Shown here: positions 42,626-50,861 of the stretch, piece by piece | Position numbering within the stretch: the first letter of the stretch is position 1 | Layout of the letters: each line of letters opens with the position of its first letter | From: HKST-UBA85 sp035654775 | Lineage (GTDB): Bacteria > Bacteroidota > Bacteroidia > Flavobacteriales > Flavobacteriaceae | Assembly: GCA_035654775.1 (NCBI GenBank) | Contig: DASRWB010000066.1 | Coordinates: 1-64,000 of the forward strand | Direction of reading: 5' to 3' | Length of the DNA stretch: 64,000 nt | Position numbers and translations under genes: made by a program | Notes under the pieces: generated by a model | What the model saw: only the letters and a program-made list of their open reading frames with translations | What the model was told of the DNA's origin: nothing | The model's database searches: none

Positions 42626-44290
42626 ATGAAAAAAATTACATATCTTCTTTTTCTTTCTTTTTTTATTACCCAATGGACACATTCTCAATGCATAAGTAAC
42701 AACCAACATAATAGTTATTCTGCTGTAAATAATGGTTTTTTGGAAACCATGTCAACTACATTTTCACCGGGAAGTTATATGACCATAGATAATATTTTAG
42801 AAAATGAATACTTATTTTTTGCTTCTCATACCGATTTGGGTAATGAAGTAGCAGATTATATTTTTCTTACAGACTCTTCTAACAACCTTTTAGATGCAGG
42901 TGTGTCGCCTTTAAATTATACATTTTCACCCGGAGAATTGGCAGATGGAACAATAAGACTACATATTTATTTAAATGAATTTTGTGATGTAGATGATATA
43001 AACCTAACGGTTGTGCTTTTAAACTCAACGGTAGAGCCTAGTACATGTCAGCTTCCTCAAAACCCAACCGTAAGTTACAGATCAGACGTACGTATTGATT
43101 TTAATTGGGAAGCACCAGATTTAGGAGGAATTCCGGAAAGTTATGATTGGGAAGCTGTTCCATCCGGGAATCCTCAAGGTGTTGGCGTGGTAGACTCCGG
43201 CACTACAGTTGCTCCTAATGCCAGTGCAAATGGACTATCAGCTGGTACTAGCTATGTTTTTTATATACGGTCAAATTGTGGGGCAAATGGCAGTAGCGAA
43301 TGGTTTTCAACGCCACCGTTACAAACAAATGCAGGTCCGCCACCAACTAATGATTTTTGTGAGGATGCAGCATTGGTAATTCAAGATACCGGTGTTACTG
43401 TAGGAACAGCCACTTCTATAAACAGCAGTTTGCTAAATACGGCAGGAACAAGTATCGATGCCGAACAATGTAGTGGGACAAGCGTAGATAATGCTCGTGA
43501 CGATGTGTGGTATACCTTTTTTGCTCAAACCACCGATGTTACAGTTACTTTGGAACCCATGTTTAACGGAATTTTAACCCTGTTTTCAGCATGTAATTCT
43601 TCCGCTATTTTGGCCTGTAGTGATGCCAATGGAAGTGCGCTTCCCAGAACAGAAGAAATAACATATAACGGTTTAACTATTGGACAAACCTATTACGTTA
43701 GGGTATACTATCAAGGCTTTGCAACAGCTACGCCAACATTCAGTTTAAAAATTTGGTCACCAACACCTACGGTAGACAACGATGGAGATGGATATGGAAG
43801 TACTGTGGATTGTAATGATGAAGATCCGGACACGAATCCCGGAGTTTCAGAAACTTGTGACGGACTGGACAACAACTGTAATACTTTAGTTGATGAAGGG
43901 TTTGATGAAGATGAAGATGGGTTTACCACTTGTCAAGGTGACTGTGATGATAATGATGATTCCACTTATCCCGGAGCTCCGGAAATCCCGGCCGATGGTA
44001 TTGACCAGGATTGTGATGGCGAAATTGATAATACCCTGGGATTGGATACCGTAGAAGCGAATGCGGTTACATACTTTCCAAACCCTATTGACAAAAATCT
44101 TACCCTTAAAACAAGCCGTTTAATTTCTGAAGTGAAAATTTACAATATACTGGGACAATGTGTACTAGATAAATCTTATGAAATGACCAACCAGTTAATA
44201 CTTAACTTGGAAACTCTTCCTAAAGGAACGTATTTTGTTAAATTAAATGCAAGTGGAGCAAGTAAGGTATTAACGATTTTTAAACGTTAG
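42626..44290 (+). CDS. T9SS-sorted protein with fibronectin-III and MopE-type repeats
   Basis: A secreted protein of 554 residues: signal peptide (KKITYLLFLSFFITQWTHSQ), an N-terminal beta region (about 21-134), a fibronectin type III domain (about 135-237, with SAGTSYVFYIRSNCG), a pre-peptidase-like beta domain (about 240-385, beginning TNDFCEDAALVI with YTFFAQTTDVTVTL and GQTYYVRVYYQG), two MopE-type metal-binding repeats (about 386-470, DNDGDGYGSTVDCNDEDP, then GDCDDNDDSTYPGAPEIPADG) and a T9SS type-A tail (about 480-554, PNPIDKNLTLKTS to VLTIFKR). It belongs to the same architectural class as the MopE/TSP3 protein at 1.8 kb. It is 42 bases upstream of the VWA gene. Adhesion or calcium-dependent surface function is inferred. 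Confidence 0.85.
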   Translation: MKKITYLLFLSFFITQWTHSQCISNNQHNSYSAVNNGFLETMSTTFSPGSYMTIDNILENEYLFFASHTDLGNEVADYIFLTDSSNNLLDAGVSPLNYTFSPGELADGTIRLHIYLNEFCDVDDINLTVVLLNSTVEPSTCQLPQNPTVSYRSDVRIDFNWEAPDLGGIPESYDWEAVPSGNPQGVGVVDSGTTVAPNASANGLSAGTSYVFYIRSNCGANGSSEWFSTPPLQTNAGPPPTNDFCEDAALVIQDTGVTVGTATSINSSLLNTAGTSIDAEQCSGTSVDNARDDVWYTFFAQTTDVTVTLEPMFNGILTLFSACNSSAILACSDANGSALPRTEEITYNGLTIGQTYYVRVYYQGFATATPTFSLKIWSPTPTVDNDGDGYGSTVDCNDEDPDTNPGVSETCDGLDNNCNTLVDEGFDEDEDGFTTCQGDCDDNDDSTYPGAPEIPADGIDQDCDGEIDNTLGLDTVEANAVTYFPNPIDKNLTLKTSRLISEVKIYNILGQCVLDKSYEMTNQLILNLETLPKGTYFVKLNASGASKVLTIFKR

Positions 44291-44332
44291 TTAGATAAAA
44301 TTGTTGCATAAATAAAAACCATTCATTCTGTA

Positions 44333-46930
44333 ATGTATAAATTTTATATCCAGAAATTATTATACATTTTAGTGGCATTCTTCTTTGTTGCTCAAGCCAA
44401 AGCGCAAGTTTTTTGCGAAGACATTTTAGGAAATGACTGCAATACATGTCCTGATTATAAAGTTGCCGCAAACCCAAATCTATTTGTAGATTGTGGAAGC
44501 CCGCTTAAAATGGTGTTCATTATTGATGAATCTAATTCTATATGGATATCAGGAGTAGAACAAGAAGTAGCTAACGGAGTAAACGCGTTTCTTCAGGAAT
44601 TGGCTTGTACTTCTGTTGAAATTGTCATTATTGAGTTTGGCTCGGTTGCAAATTTTGTTGTTGACACCTATACGCCAGTGGCTGATATTGTTTCAGGAAT
44701 GCAGGATTATTTCAATGAAATCCCGTTTAATAATCAGATATATAGTCCAAATCCCGGTGGACTTGGCGGAACCAACTGGCAAGCCGCTTTACTGCAAGCC
44801 AACACACTTCCAGACGCAGATATTGTACTGTTTCTCACCGATGGATTGCCCACAACCTACAGCCCGGATGCAGCGTTTCCTGAATCCAGTTTCGACTACT
44901 GTGGTGATGGAACAACTACGCAAGAAGCTGAAATATACAATCCCGTTCAATTAGCCAACAACATTAAAAATCAAGGAAGCCACATGTTTGTGATGGGTGT
45001 TGGTGATGTAAACACAAACTATATAGTTGATATTTCCGGACCAGATGAATTTGGAGAAGAATTTTCCATCGACACAGCCGATTATTTTTTTGAAGAAGAT
45101 TTTTCATCATTCATTGATAGCTTTGTTGAAGTAGCAAATAGTTTTTGTCCGCTCATAGGCAGTATAGAAACATCCAATAGTTGTGAAGGCTCTGCAAACG
45201 GGAGTATGGTTATAAATTTAAACACGAACATTGCAGGACCTTTTTCATTTTCTCTAAATGACAATCCATCGCAGATTACAGACAATCACCAGATAATGAT
45301 TGAGAATCTTACCGTTGGAACCCATAACCTGCAGGTACAAACCTTGGATGATGATTGTTCGAATTCAGTTATTGAAACCATTAGTATTGAAAGCATTCCG
45401 TTACCTACATTAACCCTCGAAAATGCTTCTATTTGTGAAGAAAATAAAAATGGGATTGATTTAAATTCACTAATAACTTCTAACGGAACCATAACCGTAT
45501 TTACCACACCAGAAAACGCTGAAACCAATAGTAATCCGTTACAAAATTTAAACGTTAATCCTTTAAATGAAACTACATATTACGTAAGAAGTGAAGATGC
45601 TATTACCGGCTGTGTAACTTTTGGAGCTATTACGATATTTGTTAACAGCTTGCCAAGTTGTAGCGTAACAGACAGTTATATAAACTGTAATTCACCACAA
45701 GGAGCCACACAACTCAATGCTGTAACAGATGTAAGCAATGCTGCATTTGCATGGACCACCATTAACGGAAATATTGTTAGTGGAGCAAACACTGCTGCTC
45801 CAATAGTTAATGAGTCCGGAACGTACATAGTAACAATAACAGACTTGGATACAGGTTGTACCAATAGTTGCATGGCTTCAGTGTCAGCAAATATGCATTC
45901 TCCCGTAGTGAGTATAAGTCCGGTAGATACACTATGCAATCTGCATGATGCATTACAACTCAACGCTTTTCCAAACGGAGGTGAATTTTATGGTGATAAT
46001 GTAACTTCTAATGGTATTTTTCAAGCTACTGAACCCGGAATTTATACAGTAACATACAGCTACACAAACCCTGAAAATGGTTGTGAAGGAACAACTTCAA
46101 TAGTTATTGAGGTTGAAAACTGCTGTTCAGATGAAACAGCTTTCGCTTATAACGAATGGAATGCCACTTGTTTTCCGGGAGTAATCCAAAATACGAATAA
46201 TTTTTATCAAAGAAGTACTAACGATACACAAGAAAGGAGTAGAAGATGGGGTTGGTCCAATGGTCCGTTGACTGCCAATTTGGATTACACCTTTCAATTA
46301 ATCGCCGGAGCCGGACAATGCCGGTTGAATAATGGCATCGTTGTAGGTGAAGTTTTCGTAAGCTACAGCGATACCGGAGACATGCATATTAATTATATTT
46401 TGAATGAACAAACAAGCCAAACCTATTACCAGCTGGAAAGTGTACATGTTTACCTTGGTTGTGACCAATTTCCGGAGCAATTAGCACCCGGACAAATGCC
46501 TTACACAACTTCGTCCATCGATGGGTTTTCAGCTGAAATTATCATTCCTGAAAGTGAAATAAGTGCTTTCAACTGCACACAATTTTATTTTATTGCACAT
46601 GCCGAAGTCCGTATTTGTTCCACTTCAACTTTTGCAGAAAAGACGCATAAAACAGAAGAAGATTTATTTGATAAATCTACTTTCTCAGTATATCCTGTGC
46701 CTTTTGAAGAGTCAGTAACGGTTGCTTGTATGTTTAACTATGATACTTCTGTAACTGTTGAAGTTGTTGATATTCAAGGGCGTATTGTTTTTTCTTCTGA
46801 AAGTAATAATTACAAAAAAGGATTTTCATATAGTCTAAATATTAGCCTTAATCCAGAGAATAAAATACTTTTTGTGCGTGTTAAAACGGCTAAAGAATCA
46901 CACATAAAAAAAATACTCTCTGGAAAGTAA
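44333..46930 (+). CDS. T9SS-sorted von Willebrand factor A (VWA) domain surface protein
   Basis: A secreted protein of 865 residues. Signal peptide ends near AKAQ (residue 25). The VWA domain (about 58-270) has the complete MIDAS metal site DESNS at 65-69, the Thr in GGTNWQAAL and the Asp in VLFLTDGLPT, so it is predicted to bind a divalent cation and a protein ligand. Beta repeats follow (about 275-595; CEGSANGSMVINL, CSVTDSYINCNSPQGATQLNA), then the RxWGW domain (600-763: RSRRWGWSN, AGAGQCRLNNG, HVYLGCDQFP, FYFIAHAEVRIC) also found in the protein at 38.3 kb. The C terminus is a T9SS type-A tail (YPVPFEESVTVAC to IKKILSGK). It is probably an adhesin, last in a two-gene plus-strand unit. Confidence 0.88.
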   Translation: MYKFYIQKLLYILVAFFFVAQAKAQVFCEDILGNDCNTCPDYKVAANPNLFVDCGSPLKMVFIIDESNSIWISGVEQEVANGVNAFLQELACTSVEIVIIEFGSVANFVVDTYTPVADIVSGMQDYFNEIPFNNQIYSPNPGGLGGTNWQAALLQANTLPDADIVLFLTDGLPTTYSPDAAFPESSFDYCGDGTTTQEAEIYNPVQLANNIKNQGSHMFVMGVGDVNTNYIVDISGPDEFGEEFSIDTADYFFEEDFSSFIDSFVEVANSFCPLIGSIETSNSCEGSANGSMVINLNTNIAGPFSFSLNDNPSQITDNHQIMIENLTVGTHNLQVQTLDDDCSNSVIETISIESIPLPTLTLENASICEENKNGIDLNSLITSNGTITVFTTPENAETNSNPLQNLNVNPLNETTYYVRSEDAITGCVTFGAITIFVNSLPSCSVTDSYINCNSPQGATQLNAVTDVSNAAFAWTTINGNIVSGANTAAPIVNESGTYIVTITDLDTGCTNSCMASVSANMHSPVVSISPVDTLCNLHDALQLNAFPNGGEFYGDNVTSNGIFQATEPGIYTVTYSYTNPENGCEGTTSIVIEVENCCSDETAFAYNEWNATCFPGVIQNTNNFYQRSTNDTQERSRRWGWSNGPLTANLDYTFQLIAGAGQCRLNNGIVVGEVFVSYSDTGDMHINYILNEQTSQTYYQLESVHVYLGCDQFPEQLAPGQMPYTTSSIDGFSAEIIIPESEISAFNCTQFYFIAHAEVRICSTSTFAEKTHKTEEDLFDKSTFSVYPVPFEESVTVACMFNYDTSVTVEVVDIQGRIVFSSESNNYKKGFSYSLNISLNPENKILFVRVKTAKESHIKKILSGK

Positions 46931-47007
46931 TTCTACAATTAAATAAGGGCTCATCACATTTATGCTAATACAAACGCACGGGTAATTATGCATGCATACT
47001 ATTTTAG

Positions 47008-47015
47008 TATATTTG
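47008..47015 (+). promoter_or_regulatory. Possible -7 box (TATATTTG) of the nitronate monooxygenase-like gene
   Basis: TATATTTG lies 19 bases before the ATG at 47035. A perfect palindrome TATGCATGCATA (46987-46998) lies just upstream where the -33 element would be expected; no TTG is found. Confidence 0.45.
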
Positions 47016-47034
47016 TCTGTTAACGTTTTTTATT

Positions 47035-47982
47035 ATGCAAACCAAACTTACACAACTCCTCGAAATAAATCATCCGATAATTATGGCGCCAATGTTTTTG
47101 GTTTCGAATACCAAAATGGTAATTCAGGCCATGCAAAGTGGGATAGCAGGTTGTATTCCGGCATTGAATTACAGAACGTTACCGGAGTTACGGGCTGCTA
47201 TACAAGAACTAAAAAATGAGAAAACGGAAGGAGGTTCATTTGGATTTAATTTAATTGTGAATAAATCCAATGTGAAATATAAAGGACAGTTGGAAGTATT
47301 GTGTGAAGAAGGTTGTGATTTTATTATAACCTCACTGGGAAGCCCGGAAGAAACCATAAAAAAAGCACATGAAGTTGGAATAAAAGTATTTTGTGACGTT
47401 ACCGATTTGCGTTTTGCAAAAAAGGTAGAAAGTCTTGGCGCTGATGCTCTTATTGCAGTAAATAATTTAGCCGGTGGACATCGGGGAAATATATCGCCTG
47501 AAGAATTAATAAAAACGTTAACGAATGCCTGCAATATCCCGGTAATTTCTGCCGGTGGCGTAGGCTGCAAAAAAGATATTGATAAAATGCTTTCTTATGG
47601 AGCCGAAGGCGTATCGGTGGGAAGTCCATTTATTGCTTCTCTTGAAGCCAATGTAACCGATGAGTATAAACAGGCCTGTGTGGACTATGGCGCAAAGGAT
47701 ATTGTGGTTACGGAACGTATTTCAGGAACACCGTGTACGGTTATCAATACACCGTATATGCAAAAGATAGGCACCAAATCGCCATGGCTTGAAAAGCAGT
47801 TAAACAAAAATAAAAAACTGAAAAAATGGCTGAAAATGCTGCGTTTTTATTTCGGTATGAAAGCTACGGAAAAGGCCGCTTTACAGGCTACCTATAAAAC
47901 CGTTTGGGTTGCCGGACCAAGTATAGAGCACACTAAGGCTGTTTTGCCGGTTAAGGATATTGTAAACAAATTAATTGTATAA
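47035..47982 (+). CDS. NAD(P)H-dependent flavin oxidoreductase (nitronate monooxygenase / 2-nitropropane dioxygenase family)
   Basis: An FMN TIM-barrel enzyme of 315 residues. Family marks: HPIIMAPMFLVSN at the N terminus, GFNLIVN, NNLAGGHRGNISPEEL (the GGHxG block near the active site) and FMN-phosphate binding strands PVISAGGVGCKKDI and GAEGVSVGSPFIA. Members oxidise nitronates or act as enoyl-ACP or quinone reductases; sequence alone does not separate these. A helical C-terminal segment (about 240-315) with KKLKKWLKMLRFYFGM is longer than in minimal members. It is a single plus-strand gene converging on the acetyltransferase gene 28 bases away. Confidence 0.85.
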   Translation: MQTKLTQLLEINHPIIMAPMFLVSNTKMVIQAMQSGIAGCIPALNYRTLPELRAAIQELKNEKTEGGSFGFNLIVNKSNVKYKGQLEVLCEEGCDFIITSLGSPEETIKKAHEVGIKVFCDVTDLRFAKKVESLGADALIAVNNLAGGHRGNISPEELIKTLTNACNIPVISAGGVGCKKDIDKMLSYGAEGVSVGSPFIASLEANVTDEYKQACVDYGAKDIVVTERISGTPCTVINTPYMQKIGTKSPWLEKQLNKNKKLKKWLKMLRFYFGMKATEKAALQATYKTVWVAGPSIEHTKAVLPVKDIVNKLIV

Positions 47983-48010
47983 TTTTTTTAGTAGGTCGTT
48001 GTTTTATTTC

Positions 48011-48586
48011 TTATTGAAGAGTCTCAAAGACAGTATTTTTAATTTCATTCCAATCTTCTTTTAAGATAGCATAACAACAGGTATTCCGCTTAAAACCATC
48101 GGGCATAAGCATGTCTTTTTTTAAAATACCTTCCAATGTACCACCAATTTTTTCTATGGCTTTTCTAGAGCGTGTGTTGCGTTCATCTACACGAAATTGC
48201 ACTTTGTCAAACTGAAGGGTTTCAAATACATACTTCAGCATAAGGTATTTTATATGCAAATTGATTCCGGTACCTTGAAAATTTTTTCCAATCCACGTCC
48301 AGCCTATTTCCAGTTTTTTGTTGTATAAATCTATATTGGCAAAGCGTGTACTTCCGGCATAGGCTTTTTTTAGTTTGTCATAAATTATAAAAGGAATGGC
48401 TGTACCGTTATAATATTCGTTTACGGCTTCTTGAACATATTTTTTAAGTTCTTCAGGTGAAGCTATTTGGCTTGGCGAGTAGTATACCAAATCTTTTTCC
48501 TTTGCAATATCAATTAAATACTGGTAATTACTTAAATCTAATAAGGTAAGTTTTACCTGGTTATTTTCTAAATAAGGTGCAAGCAT
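48011..48586 (-). CDS. GNAT family N-acetyltransferase (RimJ/RimL-like)
   Basis: A cytoplasmic acetyltransferase of 191 residues. The GNAT core is visible as FIIYDKLKKAYAGSTRF, KLEIGWTWIGKNFQGTGIN (acetyl-CoA loop Q-G-T-G in place of the usual Q/RxxGxG/A), LKYVFETLQFDKVQFRVDERNTRSRKAIEKIGG and TCCYAIL. This is the RimJ/RimL-like class, which acetylates protein N termini or small substrates. It shares one base with the upstream esterase gene (stop and start overlap at 48586), so the two are translationally coupled. Confidence 0.85.
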   Translation of the reverse strand: MLAPYLENNQVKLTLLDLSNYQYLIDIAKEKDLVYYSPSQIASPEELKKYVQEAVNEYYNGTAIPFIIYDKLKKAYAGSTRFANIDLYNKKLEIGWTWIGKNFQGTGINLHIKYLMLKYVFETLQFDKVQFRVDERNTRSRKAIEKIGGTLEGILKKDMLMPDGFKRNTCCYAILKEDWNEIKNTVFETLQ

Positions 48587-49221
48587 CAGGCCAACGTATT
48601 TATTAAATTTTTGTTTACCGTATGTGTTCCGGTAAATGGTAAAATAGAAACGCGGTTTCCAAACAGTATTTTGGCCTTTTCGCTTTCTTGCTGTATTCGC
48701 CTTTCATCCAAATATTCATCCTGTGTTCCGTAGGTAAAATAAACATCAGCTTTAAGAAAGGAGAAGTTATCAGCGGTAAGTTCTTTGGGTAAACCGCCAG
48801 ACATAAGCACCAGCTTAGAACAAGATATTTCACGATGAGCCACATAGCGCATTGCTACACTTACACCTTGTGAAAAGCCTAAAACGATTAAGTTTTTCGC
48901 TTGACTAAGTCTTTCAGCCTCAAATACAGCATCAAAATAGCGCAATACATTTTGGGTTTCTTTTTCCGTATTTTCTTTGGTTAGCCAACTGCTTCCTACA
49001 TGTTTAAAGTTTGGCGGCAGATAGTATTTACTTTGAGCTTGTGGGGCAACAATATAGTTTTGCTTCGGATTCAATTCCGTGAAATATTTCAAAAAATACC
49101 TACTTAAATATCCCATACCATGACAAACAAACCAAACGTTTTTGGTTTGTGCTGTGAAGGAATTTAATGTAGAATACGTATTGGTAGTTTTGTACGATAT
49201 TTCTTTTTCAGTTGAATTCAT
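48586..49221 (-). CDS. Alpha/beta hydrolase, carboxylesterase/phospholipase type
   Basis: A cytoplasmic hydrolase of 211 residues with no signal peptide. The fold's marks are VWFVCHGMGYLSRYF (oxyanion HG), the nucleophile elbow LIVLGFSQGVSVAMRYV (Ser in GFSQG), VYFTYGTQDEYL with the catalytic Asp, and FTGTHTVN with the catalytic His near the C terminus. The GFSQG elbow points to the carboxylesterase/lysophospholipase branch. It is divergent from the menaquinone cluster, 52 bases from the menI-like start, and is the only alpha/beta hydrolase near a cluster that lacks menH; a MenH role is possible but not supported by its motif. Confidence 0.82.
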   Translation of the reverse strand: MNSTEKEISYKTTNTYSTLNSFTAQTKNVWFVCHGMGYLSRYFLKYFTELNPKQNYIVAPQAQSKYYLPPNFKHVGSSWLTKENTEKETQNVLRYFDAVFEAERLSQAKNLIVLGFSQGVSVAMRYVAHREISCSKLVLMSGGLPKELTADNFSFLKADVYFTYGTQDEYLDERRIQQESEKAKILFGNRVSILPFTGTHTVNKNLINTLA

Positions 49222-49273
49222 TTAGAAATGCATTTTGTACTTTTACAATCGACTTTAAAAATACAAGAATTCT

Positions 49274-49699
49274 ATGCAATTATCTAAAGAAAATGTTTTG
49301 GCAGAAGCCAATAAAGTGAACAAAAACACCTTAATGGAAACCTTAGCTATAGAAATGATAGATTTTGGCAACGATTTTCTTGTGGCCAGAATGCCGGTTA
49401 CACCAAGAGTACATCAACCCGATGGTGTGCTTCATGGCGGTGCTACGGCTGCGCTTGCAGAAAGTGTTGGCAGTTTTGCTTCACATATTTTTACAGATAC
49501 CAATGCGGTTTTTGTCCGGGGAATTGAAATTAACGTAAATCATTTAAAAAGTGTGAAATCCGGTTTTATTTACGCAAAGGCTACTTTTTTACACAAAGGA
49601 AAAACCACACAATTGCTGGATATTAAAATAACAGACGATGATAATAATTTAATTGCTGTTTCCAAATTGACAACCATAGCACTTCCCAGAAAAAAGTAA
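49274..49699 (+). CDS. menI: Hotdog-fold thioesterase, probable 1,4-dihydroxy-2-naphthoyl-CoA thioesterase
   Basis: A PaaI/4HBT-type hotdog enzyme of 141 residues. The signature HQPDGVLHGGATAALAESVGSFAS contains the catalytic acid (Glu in LAES) and the HGG acyl-CoA loop of the group that includes the DHNA-CoA hydrolases; NHLKSVKSGFIYAKATFLHKG follows. Being first in the menaquinone run, one base before menF, it most probably releases DHNA from DHNA-CoA made by MenB. A broader acyl-CoA thioesterase remains possible. Cytoplasmic. Confidence 0.85.
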   Translation: MQLSKENVLAEANKVNKNTLMETLAIEMIDFGNDFLVARMPVTPRVHQPDGVLHGGATAALAESVGSFASHIFTDTNAVFVRGIEINVNHLKSVKSGFIYAKATFLHKGKTTQLLDIKITDDDNNLIAVSKLTTIALPRKK

Positions 49700-49700
49700 T

Positions 49701-50810
49701 ATGGAAAAAAAAGCTTTTGAGATATTAATAAAGCAGTACAGCAATAAACTTCCTTTTGTGGTTTTCAGAAAACCGCATTCAACAGTAATTACAGTGTATT
49801 TACAACATAATACTGAGGTTTATACTACAGAAAACTTTACTGAAACCGGATTTGTTTTTGCACCTTTTAATTTAGAAAATAAAGCCGTTTTAATACCTGA
49901 ACAGGCTGCTGAAATTAGAGTTTTTGAATGGGGAAATATTGCTGAGGAAAAGCAAGTTATATCTTCTAATTTTATGTCGGATTTACCAAAAAAAATGCAT
50001 CTAGCCTTGGTCCAAAAAGGAATAGATACTATAAATGCCGGAAAACTTACTAAAATAGTACTTTCAAGAACTGAAGAAATAGAATTTTCCGGAGCAAATC
50101 CGCTTTCACTTTTCAACAATTTAGTACAGGCATATCAGGATGCTTTTGTATACTGCTGGTATCATCCTAAAATTGGTCTTTGGCTGGGTGCTACTCCAGA
50201 AATCCTTTTAACAACTCAAGGTACAAGATTTTCTACCATGTCTTTAGCGGGCACCAAACCCTATGAAGGCTCACTACAGGTACATTGGAGCCAAAAAGAA
50301 ATCACCGAACAGCAAATCGTTACCGATTATATAGTTAACGGGTTGAAGTCTTTAACAACAACCCTGAGTGTACAAGGACCAAAAACTGTAAAAGCAGGCA
50401 ATGTAGTACATCTTCAAACCCAAATATCAGGAATTTTAAAAACCTTTTCTATGAAAGGTATTATACAGTTGCTGCATCCTACGCCGGCGGTATGTGGATT
50501 CCCAAAGGAAGATGCAAAGCAGTTTATTTTGCAAAATGAAGGCTATAATCGCGAATATTATACCGGATTTTTAGGAGAATTAAACATAAAAGTGGAAACT
50601 TCAAGAAATAGAAACAAACACAATATTGAAAATAATGCCTATACCATTGTAAAACAAATTTCCAATCTTTTTGTGAATTTACGCTGTGTGCAACTTAAAG
50701 AGAATAAAGCAATGCTTTATGTAGGTGGTGGAATAACAAGTGAATCCAACCCTGAACATGAATGGGAAGAAACCATACAAAAATCAACTACAATTAAAAG
50801 CTGTTTATAA
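49701..50810 (+). CDS. menF: Isochorismate synthase
   Basis: Converts chorismate to isochorismate, the entry step to menaquinone. It has 369 residues, shorter than E. coli MenF at the N terminus. The chorismate-binding domain is complete: AGKLTKIVLSRTEEI, YCWYHPKIGLWLGATPEILL, TMSLAGTKP, HLQTQISG, LHPTPAVCGFPKEDA and REYYTGFLGEL, then YVGGGITSESNPEHEWEET. GATPE and HPTPAVCG distinguish isochorismate synthases from anthranilate synthases. It begins one base after the menI-like stop. Confidence 0.94.
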   Translation: MEKKAFEILIKQYSNKLPFVVFRKPHSTVITVYLQHNTEVYTTENFTETGFVFAPFNLENKAVLIPEQAAEIRVFEWGNIAEEKQVISSNFMSDLPKKMHLALVQKGIDTINAGKLTKIVLSRTEEIEFSGANPLSLFNNLVQAYQDAFVYCWYHPKIGLWLGATPEILLTTQGTRFSTMSLAGTKPYEGSLQVHWSQKEITEQQIVTDYIVNGLKSLTTTLSVQGPKTVKAGNVVHLQTQISGILKTFSMKGIIQLLHPTPAVCGFPKEDAKQFILQNEGYNREYYTGFLGELNIKVETSRNRNKHNIENNAYTIVKQISNLFVNLRCVQLKENKAMLYVGGGITSESNPEHEWEETIQKSTTIKSCL

Positions 50811-50861
50811 ATACCTTTGTTATCAAGCTATTTCTTATTTTTACTCCTCGAAAATAATGCA

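Noticed and set aside
46992..47219. 75-residue frame overlapping the start of the nitronate monooxygenase-like gene
   Set aside because: Out of frame with the conserved enzyme and without recognisable features.
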